From assembly GCA_910585605.1 (NCBI GenBank), contig CAJUFL010000009.1:19355-83354 (forward strand): a stretch of 64,000 bases of DNA. Direction: 5' to 3'. Positions within the stretch are counted from its first letter, which is position 1; the number at the start of each line of letters is the position of its first letter. The position numbers and the translations under genes were made by a program. Below are positions 17,200-25,041 of this stretch, piece after piece. The stretch comes from an uncultured Lachnospiraceae bacterium (GTDB lineage Bacteria; Bacillota; Clostridia; Lachnospirales; Lachnospiraceae). The notes beneath the pieces were generated by a model that saw only the letters and a list, made by a program, of their open reading frames with translations, was not told the DNA's origin and made no database searches.

Positions 17200-17363
17200 C
17201 TTCTTACTCCTTTTCTTCTTAAATATATTTAAAATTGCATTTTCTCTGTTTTTGTTAGCTTTCAGCTGACATTTTTGTTCACTTTTAGATAACAAGTATG
17301 TACCTTTCACTTTCTTTATATTAAATTTGAAATAACTAAGAATTATACAAAGGAGGCGTTTTT
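17200..17363. promoter_or_regulatory. Divergent promoter region of the surface module
   Basis: The 164-base AT-rich gap between the anchored surface protein (minus) and the Xre regulator (plus) must contain both promoters. GATAACAAG and TATACAAAGGAGG elements are present, but no -35/-10 pair is clear enough to assign. Confidence 0.3.
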
Positions 17364-17633
17364 ATGCTTACAAAACAAGAGAAATATTTAATGATCTTTG
17401 AAAACACCGATTTCTTTCTGGACCTGGGTATCCACATTGCCTACTACCGGAAAAAAGCAGGTTTTACCCAGCAAAGGCTTGCAGACAGGATTGGTGTCAG
17501 CCGCTCTTTTCTGAGCCGTGTGGAAAGCCCCAATCAGGATGCACGTATTTCCTTTGAACGTTTTTTCACCATATGCCGGGTCTTAAATGTACCACCAAAG
17601 TGCTTCTTCGAACCGCTTCCGGATTCCGAATGA
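17364..17633 (+). CDS. Xre-family regulator between surface protein genes
   Basis: The 89-residue protein is one HTH_3 domain (about 20-80: IHIAYYRKKAGFTQQRLADR, then IGVSRSFLSRVE and LNVPPKCFFEPL). AAAGGAGGCG precedes the ATG. It lies between the two surface protein genes and points against both; its last 100 bases overlap the end of the adhesin frame. It is a natural candidate for controlling the surface module. Confidence 0.85.
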   Translation: MLTKQEKYLMIFENTDFFLDLGIHIAYYRKKAGFTQQRLADRIGVSRSFLSRVESPNQDARISFERFFTICRVLNVPPKCFFEPLPDSE

Positions 17634-20600
17634 TGCAATATTCTGTCAAAAAGTGACCGCCCAGTGCGGTTGCTTTTTGCTTTATCCTTTAAACGATATC
17701 CTCCCTTCTTCAGGAAGAACGCTGACCCGATGCTGCTTATCATAAACAGCATCAGTATAAATCCGGACAGTCCGCTGTCCCCGGTCTTTACATGTCCACT
17801 GCCTGTTATGGTCGTATTTGTTCTTATTGTAATACTGGTATCATTCCGGAAATTTTTCATATTCACAGTATGATTCGGATGCTCTTTCGTAATGACTACC
17901 TCTGCCAGCTCATCCGTCAGGCGGTAACCTTTCAATGCTTTGGTCTCTTTTATATAATAAATGCCTGGTTCCAGGTCACTAATGTATATTTCCCCATTTT
18001 TATCGGTTATAAAGCTTCCCAGCTTCTTCTTTCCAGCATCCAGAAGGTCAAATCCTACTCCCTTCAATGGTACTTTTGTTTTTCCGTCTGTCTTGATCAC
18101 CTTAATAGAACCTTTCATCCAGTTATCTATCCCCACAGTCCGGTTTAATGTTTCTTTTGACAGGGTGATTTCCGTCTTTTCCCCGCTTAAAAGATATCCC
18201 TTTTTTGCCAGAGTTTCTTTTATATAATATGTTCCCACCGGAAGGTTTTCTATGAGGATTTCTCCGTTTTTATCCGTTACAAAGCTTCCCAGCTTCTTCT
18301 CTCCGGCATCCAGAAGGTCAAATTCCACTCCCTCCAATGGTACTTTTGTCTTACCGTCCGTTTTGATCACTTTAATAGAGCCTTTATAAAGCTTATTCAC
18401 AATCGGTTCTTTATTCAGGACACCACTGTTTTCAGCGGATACTGAAAAAGGATATTTTGTATCATCCAGTATGTATCTGCTGTCATCAGGGGTCTTCAGT
18501 TCTTTAAAATAATAACTGCCCGCATAAAAACCACCGTTCCATTCCGCTACACCGTTTTCATCGGTGGTACATTCCGTAACCAGCGTATCCGCAGTATATA
18601 CCTTAGTTCCAGATGTATTATAGATATCTTCTGCTGCATAAATGCCAAATACAGCTCCTGCAGCCTTCCTCTCTTCATAAATGTACACATCCATATTTGT
18701 CCGTTCCGGATCCGCAGGGACAGCTTCCTGCTTATGTTTTACGATCTCATAGCTGCGTGTCCGGACATCTGTAAATGTATGTACAAAGTTATAACCGCTG
18801 GCTCCCTGTTCTGTATCATAGCTGTGGGTGAAAATGTAGCTTTCCTCTGCCAGGGCATAGCCCTCCGGTGCCTTTGTCTCCGTGACCAGATATCTTCCTG
18901 CCGGAAGCTCCCCGAACTCTGCCATTCCGTCTGCCCTGGTGGTTACCTTATTAAGAGGCACCCATCTCCCCTCTTCTTTCTCTTCCTTTCCGGATGCAAG
19001 ATCCCTTTTTATGACTGCCGGTACCGTATCGCTTCCGGCAAAAATAGCATTACCGTCATAGTTCGTATTTGCCACATCTGCATAAATGGTAAATTCTCCG
19101 CCGCCTAACGGCTTGTTTGTATCATGGTCCACCTTATAAACATGGCATACAGCCGGAGCCTGTTCGTTATAAATGCCCCCTTCCCCTTCGTTTATCAGCC
19201 CTGTTTTCCCTGCTTCGATCTGGAAATAATACCGTTTATCAAGCTTCGTAAAGCCTGCCGGAAATTCGGATTCCACACAGTAGTAACTGCCTGATGGAAG
19301 ATCAGATACTGCAAGACGTCCTGAGCCATCCGTCTTTAGCCCTATCACTGCCTTATGGGAATTTCCCCATTCCTTGGTCGTCAGCTCTTCCCCTGCCCGG
19401 AACACAAGGGTGCTGTTGGCATATATGTTTTCTGCTGCATAAAAGGTAAAGCCCACATCCGGAAGTGTCCTTGTCTCGTATATGAACTTACCATTCTGAT
19501 ACCCGGTCAGCACCTTCCCATATTTAACGATCTCTGCACTGCCGGAGTTAAATTTATTTTCACAGGTAAAAGTATACCGTACAGAACCGTCAGGATTTGT
19601 TACCCCGTCTCCTGCCCCCATGATCACCAGTTTGGAATCCTTTCCTTCCATTGTCTGCATTGCCGTAAACTTGTATTCCGTAGGATTGATCTGGAAGTCA
19701 TCGGAGGGTACACCTGTCTCTATGATCCGGTAGGAACCTGGTTCTCTTATCTCAAAAACAGCCTTCTGATTCTCTTCTGTTATTACATCATCTACTACTT
19801 CATATTGTCCTAACGCTACTGATTTTGAAAGCTCAAAGGTGCATCCCGGAACAAAAAGCCCATATTCATCTACTTTATTGATACATACTTCAGTAAATTT
19901 TTGATCTGGATTATCCGGCTCTGCATACACCTGTAAGGCAAAATACCCATTCATACCAAAACTGGCATCATATGCAAGATTCTGGACTCCTTCCGCAGTC
20001 TTAAGGTACCGTATCTTATCTGCTCCCTGGTAATCAAAATTTACCTTCATGATGACTGTAAGTGGATTGCTCTTATCATAGGTCTTTCCGGCTTCCTTTA
20101 CTGCCGTCACCTGCAGGTGTCCCCTCTCATCCACAAATGCTGTACTTTTCGTTGCTTTTCCGTTTTTATCATACACTCCTGTTACAGATATGCCAGAGGA
20201 CTTCCCGCCAGTGACCAGTCCGTCACTGTTATATCCGCCGTCAGCGAAGTACTGCCATGCATCACATCCAAGGTTAATCTGCGTCTGCTCCCCTTCCTTT
20301 ACCTTTGTCTTTGTTTTGGAAAAACTGCCTATCATCTTCTTTCTCGCTGCTTCCGAATCTGCGGAAGACTTTGAAATCGGCTGGAGCCTGCTGTTAAAGC
20401 TGGTACCGCTGGAGCTTCTGCCTGAATTAAGACTGGTCAATTTCCATGCGTGATTAATATAAGCAGTAAGCTTCTGTGCAGTACTGGAACCCGTTTCATC
20501 CCAGATCACTTCCTGCACCGGTCCGTAATTCTTTTTACCGCTCCATGAGTTTCCATTGGTCTTGTAAAAGAAGTTCAATGCTACTGCCTTCTTAAAAGCA

Positions 20601-21163
20601 GATTTCCCGGAATAGCCGTATATCGGTTCTCCGGTATATTTGGCATGGTACATAGTTGCACCTTTTTCCAGACAGAAAATGTAATGCCTGCTTTTTCCCG
20701 GCTGTACATACCATATGGTACCGCCTGACCATGAGCCGTCACTACAGATCAGATAGTCACTGGAGGCTTCCAGCACTTCTATCTGTTCCTCATGCAGCCC
20801 GCTGTCTTCTTCCCATGCAGCAAAAGTATTCATCTCCGGTATCTGCTGCTCTGTACTTTCCGAAGTACCAGCTTCCACGGTCTGTTCTTTGGCAGACTCC
20901 GGTATCTCTTCCGTCACCTCTTCTGTCACTGTTTCTTTTACTGCTTCGGCAGCTTCTTCTGTTCCTGCACCAGCTATATCTTCCTCAGATACTGCTTCTT
21001 CTGTCTTTACGGCTTCTCCGGTATTTTCCTCAGCTGCCGTTTCCGTTGTTACAATCGTTTCTTCTGCATGTACCGTATGGATGCTGCCAGGTACCAGACC
21101 GGATAACATCACCAGTACCATCAGCCAGGCAGTCCAACGCTTCATTCCTGTTTTCCATTTCAT
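17534..21163 (-). CDS. Thioester-domain, multi Cna-B (SpaA-type) surface adhesin, 1209 aa
   Basis: A signal peptide (about 1-33) and an acidic Glu/Thr-rich linker (34-120) lead to a thioester domain (about 135-390) with the expected Cys164 in FCLEKG and Gln217 in VQEVIW. Such bonds let adhesins couple covalently to host surfaces. At least five SpaA/Cna-B prealbumin-like domains follow, the last two nearly identical (both begin GSIKVIKTDGKTKVPL). The C terminus has a KTGDSG sorting-like motif, a membrane helix and then an odd 59-residue basic tail. No sortase gene was seen in the element. AGGAG precedes the ATG. Role: attachment, possibly mating-pair formation or host binding. Confidence 0.88.
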   Translation of the reverse strand: MKWKTGMKRWTAWLMVLVMLSGLVPGSIHTVHAEETIVTTETAAEENTGEAVKTEEAVSEEDIAGAGTEEAAEAVKETVTEEVTEEIPESAKEQTVEAGTSESTEQQIPEMNTFAAWEEDSGLHEEQIEVLEASSDYLICSDGSWSGGTIWYVQPGKSRHYIFCLEKGATMYHAKYTGEPIYGYSGKSAFKKAVALNFFYKTNGNSWSGKKNYGPVQEVIWDETGSSTAQKLTAYINHAWKLTSLNSGRSSSGTSFNSRLQPISKSSADSEAARKKMIGSFSKTKTKVKEGEQTQINLGCDAWQYFADGGYNSDGLVTGGKSSGISVTGVYDKNGKATKSTAFVDERGHLQVTAVKEAGKTYDKSNPLTVIMKVNFDYQGADKIRYLKTAEGVQNLAYDASFGMNGYFALQVYAEPDNPDQKFTEVCINKVDEYGLFVPGCTFELSKSVALGQYEVVDDVITEENQKAVFEIREPGSYRIIETGVPSDDFQINPTEYKFTAMQTMEGKDSKLVIMGAGDGVTNPDGSVRYTFTCENKFNSGSAEIVKYGKVLTGYQNGKFIYETRTLPDVGFTFYAAENIYANSTLVFRAGEELTTKEWGNSHKAVIGLKTDGSGRLAVSDLPSGSYYCVESEFPAGFTKLDKRYYFQIEAGKTGLINEGEGGIYNEQAPAVCHVYKVDHDTNKPLGGGEFTIYADVANTNYDGNAIFAGSDTVPAVIKRDLASGKEEKEEGRWVPLNKVTTRADGMAEFGELPAGRYLVTETKAPEGYALAEESYIFTHSYDTEQGASGYNFVHTFTDVRTRSYEIVKHKQEAVPADPERTNMDVYIYEERKAAGAVFGIYAAEDIYNTSGTKVYTADTLVTECTTDENGVAEWNGGFYAGSYYFKELKTPDDSRYILDDTKYPFSVSAENSGVLNKEPIVNKLYKGSIKVIKTDGKTKVPLEGVEFDLLDAGEKKLGSFVTDKNGEILIENLPVGTYYIKETLAKKGYLLSGEKTEITLSKETLNRTVGIDNWMKGSIKVIKTDGKTKVPLKGVGFDLLDAGKKKLGSFITDKNGEIYISDLEPGIYYIKETKALKGYRLTDELAEVVITKEHPNHTVNMKNFRNDTSITIRTNTTITGSGHVKTGDSGLSGFILMLFMISSIGSAFFLKKGGYRLKDKAKSNRTGRSLFDRILHHSESGSGSKKHFGGTFKTRHMVKKRSKEIRAS
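17648..17678. terminator. Bidirectional terminator inside the end of the adhesin frame
   Basis: GTGACCGC (17653-17660) pairs with GCGGTTGC (17666-17673); five T residues follow on the plus strand and five on the minus strand. It directly follows the Xre stop codon but falls within the 59-residue tail of the adhesin on the other strand. Confidence 0.6.
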
Positions 21164-21237
21164 GTTTCCATATCTCCTTTTTTGTCTTGATTTCTTTATG
21201 TTCCACCCTTACGGTGTGGAAGCCTCCTTTCTCCATG

Positions 21238-21300
21238 AAAAAAGAGCAGTGTGCCACTGCCCTATCTATATAAAAAGGACATATGCCTGTGCATATGTCC
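21238..21300 (-). terminator. Two tandem terminators after the CAP/LRR gene
   Basis: GGACATATGC / GCATATGTCC (21277-21300, loop of 4) is a perfect 10-base stem followed by T residues on the minus strand. A second hairpin with GCAGTGG/CCACTGC-like arms (about 21245-21262) is followed by T residues. They separate the CAP/LRR gene from the adhesin gene. Confidence 0.65.
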
Positions 21301-21330
21301 CTGTTATTGTCCTATTCAGTTATTCTGGTA

Positions 21331-22782
21331 CTATTTCTTTATTTTTACTGTTTTCTTCTGTCCTTTTCCCTTAAACAGCTTCTTGTATTTCGCCAGCCTG
21401 CTCTTTGGCACTTTTATAGCTGCCTTCTTATGGATTCCTTTTAAGGCATTCTTTCCCACGGATTTTAACTTTGTTGTCTTTACCGTTATCTTCTTTAATC
21501 CGGAACATCCGCTAAAAGCGTTTTTTCCTATGGATGTGACATTCTTCCCCACCGTCACGTTTTTAAGCTTCTTACAGCCCTTAAAAGCGTTCTCAGCAAC
21601 AGATGTTACCTTGTAGCTCTTTCCCTGTATCTTAACGGTATCCGGAACCGTAACAGATGCTGCATCCTGATTTCCTTTGTAAAAACTCACTGTCCTGCTC
21701 CCGGTGCTGGTGATCTTATATATATTCTCCCCGGCTGTTATCCGGCTTCCCTTTTTTAATGGTACGTCCTTTATCCTGATTTCCAGCACAGTTACAAGAC
21801 TGCTGTCTGCTTTTAAAGTATACTGGATCTTTGCGTTTCCTGCCTTCAATGCCCTGATCTTTCCATCCTGATAGGAACATAATTCCGGAGTCAGTACCTT
21901 AACATCGTACTGACCAGATGATAACTTCACTTCACAAATCCAGTCCATACTAGCAAAGTTACCTTTACCAGCTTGTTCATGATAATATGTATAAACTTTT
22001 TCCTGCGTTTCTTCTCCTACGTACAATTCTTCACCGTTCCATTCGTTTTCATGTGTGCTTTTCAATGTAATCAGTTTGGGATTCACCTTTGCGGTAAATG
22101 GTGCTGTATGATCCTTCCGCTTTCCCAGTGTCATTTTCTCCCACTGTACAGGTCTGTTGTTTTCTGAATCTTTTCCAAAATATCCATCCTCATAATAAAT
22201 GTTGGAATATGAAAATATCTGTACCCAGTAGTATGTATCATCCACTTTCACACAGCCAAATCCAGCATATGCAACCTTAGCATCTATCATTGTGGTATAA
22301 TGCCCCGAAGAATTTACCAGACTCTTATTTGCATCAACAGCCAATGCACTTCCTGCATGAAGGTTTTCTCTACGTACATACATGCTGGCTGATGTACAAA
22401 AAGAACCATCTGGTCTTGTATGTTCCCAGTAGACAGCGGTTTCCGCTGCCCGCATCATCGCCACATCCATCAGTTCATCCTTTGCCTGCAATTCCGGTAC
22501 TCCTGCTTTTCTCCTCTGTTCATTCACAAGCTCCGTCATCTTATACGCTTCCTCATAACAGTAGGTCACATCATATGTTATATCAATCGGGTAATTGGTG
22601 TATGATTTGTCTGCACGATATGACCATGTACTTCCATTCCAATACTTATAATCATATATCCATCCATCTATACTCTCACCTGTCAGATTTCTGACCACCT
22701 CTGCATTCACATATGATTTGGTTCCCAGCATCGCTATTATTATAAATACAAAAAATAATCCTTTCTTCAAAGTGCCCTTCAT
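21331..22782 (-). CDS. Secreted CAP-domain protein with BspA-type leucine-rich repeats
   Basis: The 483-residue protein begins with a signal peptide (about 1-25). A CAP/SCP-like domain spans about 70-200 (MTELVNEQRRKAGVPEL, WEHTRPDGS, HYTTMIDAKVAYAGFGCVK), followed by an Ig-like middle region. BspA-type LRR_5 repeats occupy the C-terminal 120 residues (VAENAFKGCKKLKNVTVG, IGKNAFSGCSGLKKITVK), with a Lys-rich end. Such proteins act at the cell surface, in binding or protein-protein contact. The ATG at 22782 has GGAGGGG. It precedes the adhesin and fits the surface module. Confidence 0.82.
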   Translation of the reverse strand: MKGTLKKGLFFVFIIIAMLGTKSYVNAEVVRNLTGESIDGWIYDYKYWNGSTWSYRADKSYTNYPIDITYDVTYCYEEAYKMTELVNEQRRKAGVPELQAKDELMDVAMMRAAETAVYWEHTRPDGSFCTSASMYVRRENLHAGSALAVDANKSLVNSSGHYTTMIDAKVAYAGFGCVKVDDTYYWVQIFSYSNIYYEDGYFGKDSENNRPVQWEKMTLGKRKDHTAPFTAKVNPKLITLKSTHENEWNGEELYVGEETQEKVYTYYHEQAGKGNFASMDWICEVKLSSGQYDVKVLTPELCSYQDGKIRALKAGNAKIQYTLKADSSLVTVLEIRIKDVPLKKGSRITAGENIYKITSTGSRTVSFYKGNQDAASVTVPDTVKIQGKSYKVTSVAENAFKGCKKLKNVTVGKNVTSIGKNAFSGCSGLKKITVKTTKLKSVGKNALKGIHKKAAIKVPKSRLAKYKKLFKGKGQKKTVKIKK

Positions 22783-22913
22783 AGAACCCCTCCAATCCAT
22801 TATATTTTCTTGCTTCTATTATACCACATCTGCAACAACATTTCAACTATTAATTCTATTTTATAGTCATTCTTTCAGGATGTTTTATCCCTTTTATCAC
22901 TAGCAAAAAAGCA

Positions 22914-23204
22914 TTATGCGATATTATCATTTAGTCCTGCTATCATAATCCGCAATGCAATGGAGAAGCCACGTTTAAATCCCTCATCCTGGCTTACCCT
23001 TGCCAGTTCGCTTGCTAAAGGCTCTACTTCATAACACTGGGTATCTGTCATGCTGGAAGCTTCCAGGTACTTCATCAGGTCATCCATGGCATCTTCAGAT
23101 TCCTTACTTTTTTTCCTTGTTCCATATCCAAATGCTTCTGCTGCACAGAATGCATCGTCAATAAATTGCAGAATATCTTTCTCTGCCGTTATTTGTTCTG
23201 TCAT
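22914..23204 (-). CDS. Small helical protein (96 aa), relative of the one at 24365
   Basis: The protein is helical and acidic and ends with EGFKRGFSIALRIMIAGL. The same EGFKxGFxxA pattern occurs in the 94-residue protein on the other side of the TIR gene. The pattern recalls small Lachnospiraceae proteins grouped as DUF6809, but that assignment is from memory. GGAGG precedes the ATG. It may be part of the TIR module. Confidence 0.6.
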   Translation of the reverse strand: MTEQITAEKDILQFIDDAFCAAEAFGYGTRKKSKESEDAMDDLMKYLEASSMTDTQCYEVEPLASELARVSQDEGFKRGFSIALRIMIAGLNDNIA

Positions 23205-23267
23205 ATTCTTTTCCTCCAGTTATTAAATTTTCCTTGAAAGAGGAAACTCTTAATGAGATAATATTCT

Positions 23268-24065
23268 CTATATCCTATCCCCTTCCAGTACTCTAACCAT
23301 ATCCATTACCAATTTTTCAATATCACTGTTTTCCGAAAAATCATAATATTTATAATTACTCAGTCCTGGTAAAATTTCTTCTACATCCACATCATCTAAT
23401 TTTACAAGATACCATTTTTTCTTATTTCTAAATACATCTGCCAGAAAATTATGTAATTCTCCTTTTGCCATTACTGAATCTTTATAATGTTTACTAAGAA
23501 AGAATATTCCATAGTCACACTCCTTCAGACCTTCCATCATCTTTTTAACAATAGGTTCCCCCACATCAATGTTGTACAAGTCCAGCCAGCAGTTCATACC
23601 GCTGATTTGTATTTTTTGATAAATATCCATTACTATTTCCATATCTTTATGAGAATACGATATAAATGATTTTGCTTTCCAAAATTCATGAAAATAATCC
23701 TTTTCTTCAAGTGCATCTCTTTCCGCAACTTCATAATATACCTGCATGTACATTTGAATTTCTTCCAGTCCTGCCCTTTGTGGAATCATTATTGTATTCC
23801 ACATACGGTTTCCCATCTCTCTGATAATCTCTGTAATTCCTTTATCCTGCCTGCTTCTCAGTTCGTATTTCTTAATCAATGCAACCATTTTCTCTACATT
23901 TGTATTGGATTCTACCAGCAGATATGACGCTAGCATATATGGATTATTATTTACCGCTAATATTACCATACCATCTGCGTCGGTCAATGCATTCATTTCT
24001 GAAATAAATGATGCATATTGCATTCTTGTTCCATATGGTATCTCGACACAAAAATTTCCTTTCAT
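23268..24065 (-). CDS. TIR-domain protein, possible NADase or defence effector
   Basis: From the ATG at 24065 (GGAGG ideally placed) the protein has 265 residues: an unrecognised N-terminal domain (1-125) and a TIR domain (131-245). The TIR box SFISYSHKD, the NCWLD segment and the αC-region glutamate Glu203 in SVMAKGEL are present, so NAD cleavage is possible. Bacterial TIR proteins act in antiphage defence or as effectors. The frame is open for 74 more codons upstream (to 24287) with a second ribosome binding site and protein-like composition, so a 339-residue form is possible. It is flanked by two related small genes. Confidence 0.8.
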   Translation of the reverse strand: MKGNFCVEIPYGTRMQYASFISEMNALTDADGMVILAVNNNPYMLASYLLVESNTNVEKMVALIKKYELRSRQDKGITEIIREMGNRMWNTIMIPQRAGLEEIQMYMQVYYEVAERDALEEKDYFHEFWKAKSFISYSHKDMEIVMDIYQKIQISGMNCWLDLYNIDVGEPIVKKMMEGLKECDYGIFFLSKHYKDSVMAKGELHNFLADVFRNKKKWYLVKLDDVDVEEILPGLSNYKYYDFSENSDIEKLVMDMVRVLEGDRI

Positions 24066-24364
24066 ATGTATCCTCCTAAAAAAAATAATCTTTTCCAGAG
24101 TGTAGCATATGCCGTAATCTATTTCAATATCAAATTGCAGTTTGTAGTTATCACACAAGTTAATTGCATAGAAGTACAAGATTTTAGGATTATTGGTTCC
24201 ATTTATTTTATATACATACTCGAAATCTATTTTCAAAACAATCAGATCTTGTAACTGCATTCTCAAACTCTTCATCTCCTTTCGCATTTGCTCTTCCTAA
24301 TTTTTTCGGATATACCATATATAAAAGGCATATACTCCCGCATACGCCTTTTTAATCATTTTAT

Positions 24365-24649
24365 TCATTTCTTTATGTATCTATCTATTTTAACAACCTC
24401 TCCGGAAGAATCAGCCGGCTTATTAAGCTTAAGCTGATATGCTGCTTTAAAACCGTGTTTAAAGCCCTCCTTCTCGCTGACATATATCAGTCTTTCCAGC
24501 TGTTCCAGCATTTGAAAGTCTTCTTCTTTGTTTGCAGTTCTGCTAAAGCGGATAAACATACCCTGCGTTTTGTTTTTTTCAGTGTCCAGTTTATCACTGG
24601 ACTGGAATTTTTCAAATATCTTTTCCAAATCTTCTAAACTATCCCTCAT
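24365..24649 (-). CDS. Small helical protein (94 aa), relative of the one at 22914
   Basis: It is a charged helical protein with EKEGFKHGFKAAYQLK near the C terminus, like the 96-residue protein downstream of the TIR gene. GGAGG precedes the ATG, and the start overlaps the Xre gene by 11 bases, so the two are coupled. Its function is unknown; by position it belongs to the TIR module. Confidence 0.6.
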   Translation of the reverse strand: MRDSLEDLEKIFEKFQSSDKLDTEKNKTQGMFIRFSRTANKEEDFQMLEQLERLIYVSEKEGFKHGFKAAYQLKLNKPADSSGEVVKIDRYIKK

Positions 24650-24857
24650 CCTGATTCCTCCAATCCAAATTAAAAATATCAGTAACCTTCATATCTAATG
24701 CACGGGCTATCGCTATCATTGTGGACTGCTTCGGATCCGTAACCTGATTTGCTATATAATATAGAGACGATACAGAAATTCCGGATTTCCGACTTAATTG
24801 TTTATACGTTACTCCTTTTTCTTTCAATACTTTTAACAGAATATTTTTCCCATACAT
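24639..24857 (-). CDS. Xre-type regulator of the TIR module (72 aa)
   Basis: The whole protein is an HTH_3 domain (LLKVLKEKGVTYKQLSRKSG, ISVSSLYYIAN, ALDMKVTDIF). It is the first gene of the run 24857-22914 and probably represses it. The ribosome binding site is weak, consistent with low-level production. Confidence 0.8.
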   Translation of the reverse strand: MYGKNILLKVLKEKGVTYKQLSRKSGISVSSLYYIANQVTDPKQSTMIAIARALDMKVTDIFNLDWRNQDEG

Positions 24858-25041
24858 TGACCATCAACACCTGCTCTTTTTAATCAGCATGCGTTTTTCC
24901 AGCTGGATTATGATAGGAATATATTACCACAGGTCTTATTCTATTTAGCGAACAAATTAGTGATGTAGTTTGATTGTTGTTTATTTTCATTATGTTTTGT
25001 TGGTTTGTATTAGAAATTGTTATCTGCAAATAGCTAGACGA

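Noticed and set aside
20656..21374. Long plus-strand frames opposite the adhesin signal region
   Set aside because: They are shadows of the Glu/Thr-rich adhesin linker; the composition is biased Leu/Cys/Ser and start sites are absent.
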